Source: Mesorhabditis belari (lineage: Eukaryota; Nematoda; Chromadorea; Rhabditida; Rhabditidae). Taken from it: a stretch of DNA of 64,000 nucleotides. The notes under the pieces were generated by a model. It was given only the letters and a program-made list of their open reading frames with translations, was not told the origin of the DNA and made no database searches. Location: NCBI GenBank assembly GCA_958450365.1, contig CAUEEP010000045.1, positions 52,086-116,085 on the forward strand, given 5' to 3'. The position numbers and the translations under genes are program-made. Shown one piece after another: positions 10,253-21,620 of this stretch (its first letter is position 1; every line of letters begins with the position of its first letter).

Positions 10253-13200
10253 ATGATTTTCTTGTTATTTTTCTTCTTTTCTTTAACAAATTCGGAATTA
10301 ACTTCCTACAATAAGCAATTGGAATGGATTGTTGGACATTGGAGAAGCGAATTTTCAGGAAAGGTAGGTGCAGAATTCGTGAAAGCAAAAAATGGAGGAA
10401 TCTTTCTTAAATTTAAATTGAATACAAGAACTTTATGATTTAAATGTTGAGATTTAAATGTTATAGTCATTTTAAAATCACAAATCCTGCAGGTCTTTTG
10501 GCCAACAGTTCCCACGATGACTTTCGGCGAGGATCTCAAAATCATGGAAGCTCCATTGGCAAGGAGCGCCAATGTACAATTCTTGAACTTTTCGTGAGTT
10601 TTACGATCATATTTTCTTCATTTTCATTCACATAGTCAAAGTTTACACCTTTGGGTGACAGATTGAAGCTGATTTTGGCTATCAAATGTATTCAGGCAAG
10701 TTTAGAACCAAGTACAATAGCTAGATCCTAGCCTGAGCTGTGTACAGTAGACGTCGGAAATCGGGGCGGCTCGGGGCGACGTTATTTTGGCTGGTAATTT
10801 TTACCGAAAAAAATTATTGATCTATTTCTTTTTACATTATATAAAGCATCTTATAGACTACATTTTGACATGTAATAAAATGAAAACCTTGTGGTGAAGA
10901 GAAAAAACGTTTGGCCCATCGCCCGACCCAAAGAGGCTTTCGGATCAGGACGATGGGCCAAACGTATTTATTTCGTTCATCCACAAGAGATTTTGCTATT
11001 TATTACATGTCAAAATGTAGTCTATAAGATGCTTTATATAATGTAAAAAGAAATAAATCAATAACTTTTTTCGGTAGAAACATTTAGCCAAAATATCGTC
11101 ACCCGGAACTGCCCCGATTTCAGGGGGATTTCCCATGTCTAGTGTACAGTAGTGTTAAGAGAAATTCTTTGGACTTCTTGATTCATTCGAGTTGGAAATA
11201 AACCTTAAACTTAAACCATTGTAAATAACCCTTAAACAGCTTGAAATTAAGCTTTTGAAGCTGAAGTGAAACTTTATAAAGTGACTGTGAAGCTGTGACT
11301 TTAGGTTTTGCTTTGAATTTGATTCGTTTCGTTCATTAGTTTTTAAATGCTCATTGTTCTTGATTACCTAGTTTTATTGAACTGCAAGAGTTTTTAACAA
11401 GTTCTCATACTTGTTCACTTTTCATTTTATTGTACTTCAATTTCTGTAGTTTATAAATAAGTTGAAAAATAGAACCATAGCTTTAAGCACGGAAACAAAA
11501 ACTTAGTTTCCAAACTCAACCTATAAATGTAAGCTAAATTTATTGAGCTTAAGTGATTGAGTTAAAGTTATTGAGCTTCTTGAGCTTATTGAGCTTACGT
11601 TTAGGCTTAAAGTTTTTTTGTTTTCTGTTTTGACATCGATTTTTTTTTGAGCTTGATACAAATCAATGTTTTTAATGTGTCTTTATGCCAAGCAAAGGGG
11701 AAATAGAGTGTGACAGTGCGAAAGGAAAAGGGAAACGGGTTCCACCTCGGCTTCACCCCCATACCCCATCCAACCATTCTCATTCCTTTCTTTTCCTTTT
11801 CTTTTCTTTCATTTCTTTCTTCTTTCCACTTTTTGTAAAGATTTGTGTTCGGAAAAGAATCGAATCTATTTCATTTGGTGTATTGAAATGAGGGAAAATG
11901 AAGAGTGGGAAAGCGATAAGCTGATTATTAGCTGGTTATTAGCTGATCAGAAAATTTCATTGGAATAGATGGATCTTAAAGAACAAATTAGGGTTCTTTT
12001 GACTCTTATGCCACCCATTTTGCACATTATAAAATTGCCCACTTGCCCCAGTATAATTTCCGTTCAAAAGAGGCAATTTCCATTTAGTTTTATGATCTTA
12101 TTGCAAAGAATAAATAGGAAATTAGTCTGATTTGTAAGAATGTAATGGTTTGATGATAGTGTTGTGAGTTATAAAAGTCAAAATGGGCAAAGTCACAAGT
12201 ACTTTAGCGTACTTGTGACTAGATTTGCTTATCGATATTATGTACTTGATTCTAGTTTATCGATATTTCGATAAGCTTATGTTTCACCGTTGTGATCTCG
12301 ATTTCTAGAAGAGCTATCAATCTGTAAATTGTTTTATTGGAAAGCCAAGAATGTCAACTTTTGATTGCAATCTCATTTAGAGCAAATTCTCATAGGTGAA
12401 TGCCTTAAAAAGCTTCTCAATCCTTATCGACACTCAAATATTGATAAGCTTATCGATCGAGATGGTTTATGAGGTTCTTACTCATTAAACGCTATGTATA
12501 AAAAAAGCAATCAAAAGCTGACATTCTTGACTTTCCAATAAAACAATTTACAGATTGATAGCTCTTCTAGAAATCGAGATCTAAACAGTCAAAGATGAGC
12601 ATACCGTTTGTATTGATAATATCGATAAGCAAGCCTATTTGTGACTCTTAAGCTGCCCATCTTTAAATGCAAATTGATTTTCAATAAAAAATAGGCGGCG
12701 TTCACAGGTACCCAAATTAGTATGACTGCTCTAAGTTTTACTTCGGTATTCGAGTCAAGGATGAAATGAATAGATAAATAGCAATTGTTATAGTTGTAGA
12801 TAAATTTCTAATCAATAGTTCGTGAATTTTAGCGCTCGAGCTTGGTCCCACTCAACAAAGGATCATTTCCACGATGAATGGGGCTTCGTTACAGTGGACC
12901 CAACTGGAAATGCCACGTTGATGACTTCGGGGAACAATGGTTGGTGAAACAAAGAAGCAAAATACAGGGTGATCAAAAGAATCATTTTACAAAAGAATCA
13001 CTTTGCAGAAGAAGTCCCATTTTTCAGCTAAAACTCGATCGAAATTTAACTTATTATATAGTATTTTGACGTTGAAATTCTGGGGAACATTTCTACACTT
13101 AAACCATCCTGATCAGAGCCACCTAGTGCTCCAAAGAAGCATTGTAGCTAGAGGGCTTAGGCTCGGGCTTAGGTGTTAAGGCGCACACCTATTTCAACCG

Positions 13201-13359
13201 GTTATCAATTGAAAAATCCAGATCCAGACTTTAGTTTACACTCAAAACTTTTCAGGTTTCACAACTTATGAAGTTGGGCACGTCTCGCACAACAAATTGG
13301 TTTTAACATTGAAAGATATTGGGAGAATTTCGTTCTCGAGAGATCTCCCGGTGGAAGAT
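10253..13359 (+). CDS. Secreted nitrobindin/THAP4-type beta-barrel protein (last exon not found)
   Basis: Four exons splice in phase: 10253-10363, 10493-10593, 12833-12939 and 13256-13359 (141 residues). Residues 1-15 form a signal peptide (MIFLLFFFFSLTNS). The rest matches the nitrobindin-like heme-binding barrel of THAP4: LEWIVGHWRSE at the start, WPTVPTMTFGEDL, then HDEWGFV, NGFTTYEVGHV and a final strand. Members bind heme or hydrophobic ligands. The family's proximal heme-ligand histidine lies in the last ~20 residues, which are missing after the good donor at 13360. Read-through gives only about 12 more residues before a stop. The gene is either completed by a short exon I did not recognise or is truncated by the duplicated repeat block that begins near 13560. 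Intron 2 (10594-12832) is enlarged by two palindromic inserts. Confidence 0.75.
10714..11150. mobile_element. Foldback element in nitrobindin intron
   Basis: Inverted arms of about 170 bp: ...GACATGTAATAAAATG on the left is mirrored by TTTATTACATGTCAAAATG on the right. The outer parts share CGTCGGAAATCGGGGC and its complement. A related arm sits at 9036. It encodes no protein. Confidence 0.8.
12225..12650. mobile_element. Foldback element rich in ATCGATAAGC
   Basis: A palindrome of roughly 410 bp. TCTAGAAGAGCTATCAATCT at about 12304 is mirrored by AGATTGATAGCTCTTCTAGA near 12553. Outer arms contain GATATCGATAAGC in both orientations. Lies in intron 2 of the nitrobindin gene. Confidence 0.8.
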
Positions 13360-13399
13360 GTGAGTGAAACTCTTTTTTTGAACTGCCACAACTAAAAAG

Positions 13400-13445
13400 C
13401 CACTCTTTTTGTAAAGAGTGGCTTTTTAGTGAGCTTAAATCAGTT
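13400..13445. repeat. Perfect hairpin
   Basis: AAAAAGCCACTCTTT and AAAGAGTGGCTTTTT surround a very short loop just after the last recognised nitrobindin exon. It could be a fold in the transcript's 3' end or the tip of a decayed element. Confidence 0.5.
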
Positions 13446-13559
13446 ACAGTACACCAGGATCAGATACAGTAATCCTTTTAAGCTTATCTAAGGCACAGTT
13501 ACAGTATCTTCTACTTCAGCTACAGTAAATCCTAGGCTAGTTACAGTACAAGCTAGCAA

Positions 13560-14270
13560 CAGCAACCCCAATAGCTCCAGTAGCTCAAAGTATAAGTGAA
13601 CAGCTACGCTAAGCCTTAGAGCTTCAGTAAGTTTCAGTGAACAGCCACAGTAAGCCTTAGATAAGTTACAAAAGCATCATTTGCACTATTTATAAAGTAT
13701 TATACTATTAATTTGCACTCAAGTGCCATAGATCTTAAAGACTCCATAAAAATGGCTTTCACATTGGATTTCAGCTTCGACGAACATTTATCCGACATGA
13801 TGATCGCTTTTTGGAACAAGTCATCGAAATGAGAACAGCAACACATCCAAAAGTAAAGATTATCAATCAATGAAAAATAAGAGAGTTCAGATTGGCTACT
13901 TGGAGCACACACGGGTCGTCTACACAAAACAAGATTCTTGAGCAAATCAAATAAATATTATTGATGAAACTCAAAAATCAAATGCGAGTAATACTTTAAT
14001 GGGTTTGTTCATTGATCGTCCAAGAGCTTTCTTTCTGCCCTAGAATCTTTGCAATATTTGTTGATTTGATCGACTTGACGCTTGATCTGAAAATCCCCTG
14101 CTATAGAATCGTTAAAGTGCGGATTGTCGAATACAGTAGCTCATATTTCATCCTTGAATCAGTTACAGTATACCTGCACCGAGTACCGTATGTCCTAAAT
14201 CAGTTACAGTATACCAGTTACAGTATAACAGCTACAGTAACCAAAGCAAGCATGTTAACATGCAAACTGT
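13560..14270. repeat. Duplicated segment (copy 1), holding a copied terminal exon on the minus strand
   Basis: About 700 bases nearly identical to 20908-21620. On the minus strand it includes a copy (about 14090-14013) of the last exon of the helical protein gene at 21358-25235, differing by a few residues and ending DDQ before its stop. No companion exons are present, so this is a non-functional fragment. Both copies carry CAGTTACAGTATACC-type short tandem repeats. Confidence 0.8.
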
Positions 14271-14351
14271 AAAAAGTACCCCTCAGTACCACAGTACGTT
14301 GATGCCTAGTTTATTCCATTTGAGAAACTCGTTGACATTTGCTATCATTAC

Positions 14352-14740
14352 CAATTGTATCGTTCAACGGGTTCAACATCAACGCGGCCGGCATGTGAAT
14401 TCTCCAATCCCTCTTTTGAATTCTCCAATCCCTCCAATTGCTCTTTTGGCCCGGCTTCGATGAGAAGCACGCGGTTTGAGGGATCCTCCGTCAACCTACG
14501 CAAAAAAAGATTTTATTGCATACCCTGAATGCCTAGAAAACCCTAGTTGGGTCAACGCATAATGCACTACATAAGACAAAAGTTTAAACTAACCTATTTG
14601 CCGGAACGCATCGCGCCGATCCAGCCCCAACGATGATATTTGTGGGCTTCTTGTCGCCGACTTCGGGCCCAATGTAGCCCGGTTTGGTGCTCGTTTTCCA
14701 TCCATTTCGCCGGAGTGTTATCGAGAAACTCCTTGTACTT
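14352..14740 (-). pseudogene. GMC oxidoreductase fragment (FAD-binding N-terminus)
   Basis: Two minus-strand exons, 14740-14594 and 14495-14352, join in phase. They encode NIIVGAGSARCVPANRLTED and VLLIEAGP, the FAD/ADP-binding start of a choline-dehydrogenase-like GMC oxidoreductase. An acidic repeat (EGLENSKEGLENS) and VEPVERYNW follow. The family is about 550-600 residues long and no further exons are seen on either side. The first exon also lacks a convincing start. A duplicated repeat block begins directly downstream. Best read as a remnant. Confidence 0.65.
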
Positions 14741-14995
14741 CTAAAGGTGCATATCATACCAAAACAAACAGAAACTTGAGTAATTAAATAGTGAATTGAA
14801 TTGCTCTAGAAAACTTTATGACTTTGCGGCAAATACAATGTTTAAAATAAAATCACAGGCAAATAAAAATGTTTTTTTTTATACAAAATGATTCTTTATC
14901 GGAATAGCTTTTGGAATGAGATTTTGTTTAGAAACTGTAGACTATTTAGCCAATCGTCGCCGCTCTCCGTCAATTATTCTCCGGTTTTCTGGAGT

Positions 14996-15345
14996 TTAGT
15001 CTCCACCGAAGACACCACGCGGATACAGGGTTTTATTTAATTGAAGGATTTTTACAAAATTTCATTTTAGTTTAATCCAGGTCGTTCACCCCGTTCTCCA
15101 TACTTTGGTGCTGATGAAGACGACGAAGAACCAATTTTTTTGGTCCATAGTTTGGTTAGTGATCAAGTTAAACAAAAATCTTCAACTCAACAAGCAAGCC
15201 GTACTCGAGATTGGGAGAGGCAAGATAAAGTCTTGTTACTTACTTCCGATACCACTTTGTCCTTTTTAAGTCAACGTGGACGTCGTGATAAAAGAAGCAA
15301 CTATGGAAGCAAGCGCGACTACAACAAGAACCGTTCAAACTACTA
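14996..15345 (+). CDS. 3' part of an unrecognised gene
   Basis: Two exons join in phase: 14996-15031 (SPPKTPRGYR) and 15070-15345, ending in TAA. The product has SPR/SPY repeats, an acidic cluster (DEDDEEPIF) and a basic Arg/Lys/Asn/Tyr-rich tail (RRDKRSNYGSKRDYNKN). No family is recognised. Upstream exons were not found, and it may be a fragment. The low-complexity tail looks like those of RNA-binding proteins, but this is only an impression. Confidence 0.4.
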
Positions 15346-15580
15346 AACGTGTTATACAGTCTTTTTCCTTCATTCAAGTGTTATTGTTATTTTAAATCAA
15401 GTTTCAATTTTCAAATCAATTATTTATTTTTCGAGAGTTGTGCTGAAATTTATTCGAAATGAAATGAAGGCGACGGCATTCATGTTGTCCCCCTAAAAAA
15501 AGCATTCAAAAATACAGTTCGAATTTTAGGTTATCAAAGTTCAAAAAATAACTCACGAATTATTGCACCCCAATTGCCTC
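15346..15580. other. Convergent 3' region between two genes
   Basis: Contains TTTATT at about 15423, which reads AATAAA on the minus strand and would serve the gene at 15581-16476. No coding sequence. Confidence 0.5.
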
Positions 15581-16476
15581 TTAAATGATCACTGTCAGCG
15601 TAAGGAGAGCCTGATTGACCGCCAACAATCCAGCTCCGATGTTCAAATCGTATTCTCCAGGCACCACTATAAAAACTGACTTAAAACACTCATTTAAATT
15701 TCGATCATTCTGATCTTTAAAGTTAAATTAGTTCTTTTAAAACCTTACGATTTTGTCCGCGGAGATAAAGACGGACGTTATCGCCCGGGGCTAAGACAAA
15801 ACTCATCAAGAACACCTCCGTATTGTTTGACAAAACATAGGCAAGGTCCCAGTTTTGCACCGCCATTGGGTTAGCTCTCAGAACAGGCGTACCAATCTAA
15901 AATAAAAATAATACGTACAAATTAAGAAAATGGAAATGAAACAAAATGATCTTAAACAAGTTCAAGGTCCTAAACAAGTTGAAGACCTTATAGAAATTGA
16001 AGATCTTTAACTTGTTTAAGATCTACAACTTCTATAGGATCTTGAACAAGTTAAACCCCTTAAACAAGTTAGGGAGCTTATAGAAGTGGAAGATCTTAAA
16101 TAAATTAAAGGCTTTAAACAAGTTGGAGATCTTTAACTTCTATAAGATCTTGAACAAGTTAAAGACCTTATAGAAGTTAAAGATCTTTAACAAGCTACAT
16201 ATCTTAAACAAATTTTGTTAGATCATAGTTTAAGTTAGATTATAGAAACTCGATTAAATAAGGATAAAGATCAACGGAAACATAATCACATACCACAAAG
16301 TAGCAATTTTGGTCGGAGCTATTGCGAAGCACATATGACGCCGAACCATTCGGTCCCATGATGTTGAGAACCTAAGATAAAACCGAATTAAATTAAAAAT
16401 CATGAAATCAACGTACCGGAGTATTGTTATTGATTGACACGGGCTCCAGGATTTCCACGGGAAATTGTCCAGCCAT
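15581..16476 (-). CDS. Unknown 123-residue protein, four exons
   Basis: Exons 16476-16417, 16371-16294, 15896-15749 and 15666-15581 join exactly in phase. They encode a complete protein from MAGQFPVEILEP to LLTLTVII. There is no signal peptide. The sequence is rich in beta-branched and small polar residues with repeated N-N/S motifs (SINNNTP, LRNSSDQN, LSNNTEVF), suggesting a compact beta-sandwich. I do not recognise the family; a distant link to sperm-protein-type Ig folds cannot be excluded. All donors and acceptors are good. Intron 2 is enlarged by a degenerate tandem repeat. Confidence 0.75.
15955..16205. repeat. Degenerate tandem repeat in intron (AACAAGTTAAAGATCTT-type)
   Basis: Imperfect copies, in both orientations, of a 15-25 bp unit containing CTTAAACAAGTT and TATAGAAGTTGAAGATC. 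It lies within intron 2 of the unknown 123-residue protein gene. Confidence 0.7.
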
Positions 16477-17222
16477 TTTCAAAGATACTTTCAAAGAAAA
16501 TGAATAAGGGAAGTTTTTCTCCTTTCTCTCGCTTAGAGTTAGATGCTAATTTAATTTTTCTTAAGTAAATTTATTTTCATTTTGATTCATTCCATGGTTC
16601 AATCGGAAACTTTGTCCGAATTTTATGCCGAGTTCCGATAAGTTTTCTTTCCCTTCGTAAAAGCTATTGTGTTTTTGTAGCGCCTTCATAAAGTACTCTC
16701 TTCCCTCGTTCATTCCCTTCTTTTTTATATTATTTGCCCATAGTTTGTCGTTTAAAATTTTAATACGGCTTGTTTCGTTTTCTTTTCGGCTTCTTCCACT
16801 CCATGATTTTCAATTCATTCACCCATATCGTATAAACGCAACTTGACTAATTCCTTTTAACTAAAGCGCAAATCTAAATAGTTGTTTGCGTTTAGGGATA
16901 TCTTTGATTTTTAATCTAGAAAGCTGTGAGAGATTTTCTTCCAAAAAAAATTTAACCTTATCTACGTTTGATCGCTTCCAATTTGTTTTTTTATGCATTT
17001 CTCGTTAATTTTATGGTTTATTGGAGTCATTTCTAGTATATTTCTATTCTAGTATAGTATATATAAGGAACAATTTATTGGGTTGCTTGATATGATTTTT
17101 ACAATGAAAAACGTTTACTGCTCTAGATTAACCTAGAAAAGTGGTTTTAGTGAGAAAAAGTGACTTCAGTAAATCGTATAAATGCCAATTCCAATGACAT
17201 CTTTTGATTTTTAGATACAAGA
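16477..17222. other. Likely shared upstream region of two divergent genes
   Basis: AT-rich and without supported exons. It separates the minus-strand gene starting at 16476 from the plus-strand F-box gene at 17223, so both promoters should lie here. Confidence 0.5.
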
Positions 17223-18224
17223 ATGCTGGTTGCAACGATCGGTGATTTGCCGGTGGAGCTAATTGAGAAGATCGCACAACATCTCGATGTGAAAGACGTG
17301 CTGGAATTGATGATGGTGAACAAGAGGATGATGGCGATTTATGCAAGGGATCAATCGATCGTTTTCGGAACTCACGTCGCTGGGGTTATGCTAGGAGGGG
17401 GCTTATATTCGATCAAGAAGATCGTCGATTCTCCGTACCTTAAATTGAATGAAACTCTTCTTCCTTTCGCTAAACGGATCGATGCAGCCGACAAATTAGA
17501 CCTCTGGGGCCACATCGATGGAGTGTTCCTAAACCAGTTGAAATACGTGAATCAACTCGGCTTCTACGTTGACACGGAGGAACATTACCTAGAATTCCTC
17601 ACCAATTTTCGTGGATCGGTCGAAAAGAACGCAAAACTAACCATCAGATTCGGACTCTCACCACCTGAACTAGAAGAAGCATTGAAAGAGCAACTCGGCA
17701 AATTCATCGAAAACCAATTGAATGGATGCGAGGAGGTAAGCCTGAAATGCGATTCATTCCACGATTTGTCCCACGTCTACCTCGAGGCCATGATGAAAAC
17801 GCGAATCAAAATGATTTCAATTGAACCAACTCCCCCTCAAACCTTCTCCGTATTTACAGAAATCGCCCGCTGGATTGTCAATCATGGAATTCCAAGCAAA
17901 AATTCTGAAGCTGTGATTCACATTGTAATGCAAACATTCTGCATAAATCCTCCTCAATCTAGTGATTTTCTTTCGCATGGACTGCAACGAGTCGATAACG
18001 GCGAAGATCACTCGGCACTCGTTTCTCATGCCAACACGCTTATCAAAGCAAACATCGAGGGCCATCCTTTTTCCGAATTTCCGAGTTATTCTAATTTCCC
18101 GAAGTTCTTCACAAGTGGATCGACCTGTTTCCGCCAACAAATCGACCCGACGACAAGTTGTATCTACATGTTTGAGCTATTTGTGCGTGCTCAATTTTTG
18201 GGCTTCTACACTTCGTCTCTATGA
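17223..18224 (+). CDS. F-box protein
   Basis: A single open frame of 333 codons. Residues 6-45 form an F-box (IGDLPVELIEKIAQHLDVKD then VLELMMVNKRM), the Skp1-binding part of SCF ubiquitin ligases. The remainder is a substrate-side domain with no obvious WD or LRR repeats. It contains IARWIVNHGIPSKNSEAVI near residue 225, a segment echoed in decayed copies downstream. Intronless, rapidly duplicating F-box genes are typical of nematodes. The N-terminal Met sits just before the F-box, so the start is plausible. Base composition is less AT-rich than the flanks. The substrate is unknown. Confidence 0.85.
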   Translation: MLVATIGDLPVELIEKIAQHLDVKDVLELMMVNKRMMAIYARDQSIVFGTHVAGVMLGGGLYSIKKIVDSPYLKLNETLLPFAKRIDAADKLDLWGHIDGVFLNQLKYVNQLGFYVDTEEHYLEFLTNFRGSVEKNAKLTIRFGLSPPELEEALKEQLGKFIENQLNGCEEVSLKCDSFHDLSHVYLEAMMKTRIKMISIEPTPPQTFSVFTEIARWIVNHGIPSKNSEAVIHIVMQTFCINPPQSSDFLSHGLQRVDNGEDHSALVSHANTLIKANIEGHPFSEFPSYSNFPKFFTSGSTCFRQQIDPTTSCIYMFELFVRAQFLGFYTSSL

Positions 18225-19470
18225 AGGAATCTGTAAACCAACGAACGAAACCAACCAAATCTATCAATCAGATGCTCGCTCCCCACGCAAAAGTCCTAAA
18301 TTTAGTCGGGTAGTTCGACCTCCTCCCTTTGCTAGGCATTTTATTTTATCTTGTTTCCTTATAACATTATCATTACTTAAATTTTATTCCGTGTAAGCTT
18401 TTTCAATGATCCATTGCCCTCGATAAGTATCGCTACCCCACTATTTCATTTGAACGTTTCCTTGTTACGAGTTCTTTTTTCATTTTCAATACATTTTCTG
18501 CTTTCTGCCGCTCTTCTATTTTAGATATGGTGATTTTTGACTGTCCGGACGACGTAATCAATGTGAAAAGTTTTCCGCCTCTCCTAGGCTCTGACCACCT
18601 CTGAATTAGCTTCAAAATTGGTTCAACCTGTTTTACTCCGAAGGAAATGGATCAAGTCTGTTTGCATTTTGGTTTTGATTATGGCAAAGTGGCGGTGTGT
18701 ATACTAGACTCTTTAAATTATTCCAGCTTGATTTATGAGGATAGACTTGCTCTTTTTGAATTCAAAACTTTACAACATCGCCGCTTTGTCATTGATCTAG
18801 TCGAAACTTTCAAAATCTCAAACAGATTAGCCCTTTGTTTGTTGACTTTTTCAAAAACTGAACCCAAGGTCAGAGTCCAGAAGTGGTTCATTCCTTTTGC
18901 AGATTCCTTTTGCGTCCAATACTTCTTTATCAAACTCATTTTGCGTTAGAGCCGCTAGATTGTGAAACATCTTACAAAATTTCTACTGAGAAACTCGGTC
19001 ACTTTCCATTTTGAAAAACGAATCGATCTAACGGCTCTCTCTCGTAGGTGATCTGATTGTTTTCAGATTCGCTATATCTTATATTTTCGCTCTATCTTGT
19101 ATCTTCGTATCTTTTTCTTGTCTCTACGTTTCTCTATGATTTATCGGATTTCACTTTATCATCTGAAAAAGTATGATTATTATTATTGTTTCTCAGGAGT
19201 TGATACGCTTTTGACGTACACGTTTAATTGACTCTTAATTACCGTTCACGCTTTTTGCTCAATTTTTGTAACTTTGCCTTGTAGTTAATTTACAAAATTT
19301 TAGGCGAAATGTGCCTTCTCAATCATTAAATTTTGTTTCACAATTGAACTATTCATTCCTTTTGCTAATCAATGGATTAAATAATACAAAAATTAAGCAA
19401 GTCACAAACTTTCTCAGTGTTCAATCGTTGATTTTAATAGGCAATCAATCAGATCAGAAAACAGACTATA
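18225..19470. other. Intergenic with weak ORFs; no supported gene
   Basis: The plus ORF at 18647-18949 and the overlapping minus ORF have no motif, signal peptide or splice context. A 165-bp segment (19267-19430) recurs at 19780-19938. Confidence 0.5.
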
Positions 19471-19938
19471 CCAGTGATGATTAATGTGAAGCCAAATCAA
19501 GTGGTCAAAGATCTAATCGAGAATTTCATCGTGGTGGGGCTCAAGGACTGAAGGCAAATTAAAATTTCGATTTACTATTTTTCCAAAGACCTGCTTCGCT
19601 CTTACAAGGCTTTGTTGAAGGCTCAAATCAAAAACGTTGATGTGTATATGAATTATTATGACTAGATTGATTCGATTGCTCAACTGATTATCACGAGTGG
19701 AATCTCGAGCAATAAGCCCAAGGCCGTTAACTGTGTCCGTGTCGTTAATTTTCCGTGTCGTTAATTTTCGTAACTTTCTAACTTTGTAACTTGTAGTTAA
19801 TTTACAAAATTTTAGGCGAAATGTGCCTTCTCAATCATTAAATTTTGTTTCACAATTGAACTATTCATTCCTTTTGCTAATCAATGGATTAAATAATACA
19901 AAAATTAAGCAAGTCACAAACTTTCTCAGTGTTCAATC
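19267..19938. repeat. Direct repeat pair (165 bp) flanking an F-box fragment
   Basis: The block containing GTAGTTAATTTACAAAATTT through TTCTCAGTGTTCAATC occurs at 19280-19430 and again at 19790-19938 with almost no differences. This indicates a recent tandem duplication. Confidence 0.8.
19471..19740 (+). pseudogene. Decayed F-box-family C-terminal fragment (copy 1)
   Basis: Reads like the 20555-20866 fragment (MINVKPNQ, KISIYYFSKDL, IDSIAQLIITSGI) but with in-frame stops near 19550 and 19660. It resembles the C-terminal part of the intact F-box protein at 17223, sharing the I..IA...I..GI segment. No F-box is present. Confidence 0.65.
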
Positions 19939-19940
19939 TC

Positions 19941-20547
19941 AGGATCTTTTTTGAATGTTTGTTCATCTAAATTTCACCATCGAGCTCGTGTTATTCGATG
20001 AAATGACAGCAATCAAGACACCTTTTAATCGATCGGCCACATGAAATGTTTACTTTGAGAGCTCTCGTTGATTGTAATAGGCAAGGAGGCTGAAGGACTG
20101 AAGAATAAAAACATTGGTTTTTTGATTGATTGGTTTGTTCTTTGTGCTCGAACAAACGCATCCTTTTTGACGAAAACAGTTGGGGATATAGTTATAATGT
20201 GGTAGAGAGCACAAAGAACAACTTTCTCTTTTCAACTCGCCCAAAAAGATATTCAACAAGAGCTCCCACGGAAAGAAACCATACAGATCGCCGAAATATT
20301 ATGAAAATACGGGATCCATAAGTCACTAAAGAGTACGGCCAAGGCACAGATATGAAGGAAAATCATCTAAACGTTTAAAGTTTAAGGTTTTTTATAAGTT
20401 TTATATTGTATTTTTTTAGCTTCTAGCCAAATTTGACTTACTTGAAGTGAAAAAGGAACATCCGCATGTTTGCCACTTCGCTCATACTTGTTGAGAAGAT
20501 CTGCAAATTCTCCTTATAAAAACTGAAACTAGAGCTTGGGAACAGAC
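19941..20547. other. Intergenic; no supported gene
   Basis: AT-rich. Short ORFs on both strands overlap one another at 20050-20321, lack motifs and are not supported. Confidence 0.4.
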
Positions 20548-20866
20548 CATACCAGTGATGATTAATGTGAAGCCAAATCAAGCGATCAAAGCTCTAATCC
20601 AGAATTTCATCGTGGTACGACTCGAGGACTCAAGGCAAATTAAAATTTCGATTTACTATTTTTCCAAAGATCTATTTCGCTCTTACTACAAGCCTTCGTT
20701 GAAGGCTCAAATCAAAAACGTTGATGTGTATATCAATTATTATGACTACATTGATTCGATTGCTCAACTAGTCATCACGAGTGGAATCCCGAGCAAGAAT
20801 CCTAGGGCTATTATCTGTATCTGTGTCCACGTATTTACATTTGACTCTCTCAGGATGGATCTCTGA
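20548..20866 (+). pseudogene. Decayed F-box-family C-terminal fragment (copy 2)
   Basis: An open frame of about 103 codons starting MMINVKPNQAIKALIQ and containing IDSIAQLVITSGIPSKNPRA, closely similar to the intact F-box protein's GIPSKN segment. It lacks the F-box and any start context. It is the better-preserved duplicate of the fragment at 19471. Confidence 0.65.
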
Positions 20867-20907
20867 CAATATCCAGGAATACGACGAATCGATTTAAATC
20901 TTCTCAA

Positions 20908-21620
20908 TCAGCAACCCCAATAGCTCCAGTAGCTCAAAGTATAAGTGAACCCCTACGCTAAGCCTTAGAGCTTCAGTAAGTTTCAGTGAACAGCCACAGT
21001 AAGCCTTAGATTAGTTACAAAAGCATCATTTGCACTATTCATAAAGTATTATACTATTCATTTGCACTCAAGTGCCATAGATCTTAAAGACTCCATAAAA
21101 ATGGCTTTCACACTGGATTTCAGCTTCGACGAACATTTATCCGACATGATGATCGCTTTTTGGAACAAGTCATCGAAATGAGAACAGCAACACATCCAAA
21201 AGTAAAGATTATCAATCAATGAAAAATAAGAGAGTTCAGATTGGCTACTTGGAGCACACACGGGTCGTCTACACAAAACAAGATTCTTGAGCAAATCAAA
21301 TAAATATTATTGATGAAACTCAAAAATCAAATGCGAGTAATACTTTAATGGGTTTGTTCATTCATCGTCCAAGAGCTTTCTTTCTGCCCGAGAATCTTTG
21401 CAATATTTTTTGATTTGATCGACTTGACGCTTGATCTGAAAATTCCCTGCTATAGAATCGTTAAAGTGCGGATTGTCGAATACAGTAGCTCATCTTTCAT
21501 CCTTGAATCAGTTACAGTATACCTGCACCGAGTACCGTATGTCCTAAATCAGTTACAGTATACCAGTTACAGTATACCAGTTACAGTATATCAGCCACAG
21601 TATAACAGCTACAGTAACCC
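20908..21620. repeat. Duplicated segment (copy 2)
   Basis: Near-identical to 13560-14270. This copy is in its native context, because it contains the terminal exon (21435-21358) of the minus-strand helical protein gene. Confidence 0.8.

Noticed and set aside
18647..18949. 100-codon ORF after the F-box gene
   Set aside because: No motif, poor start context and an equally long antisense ORF; not supported.
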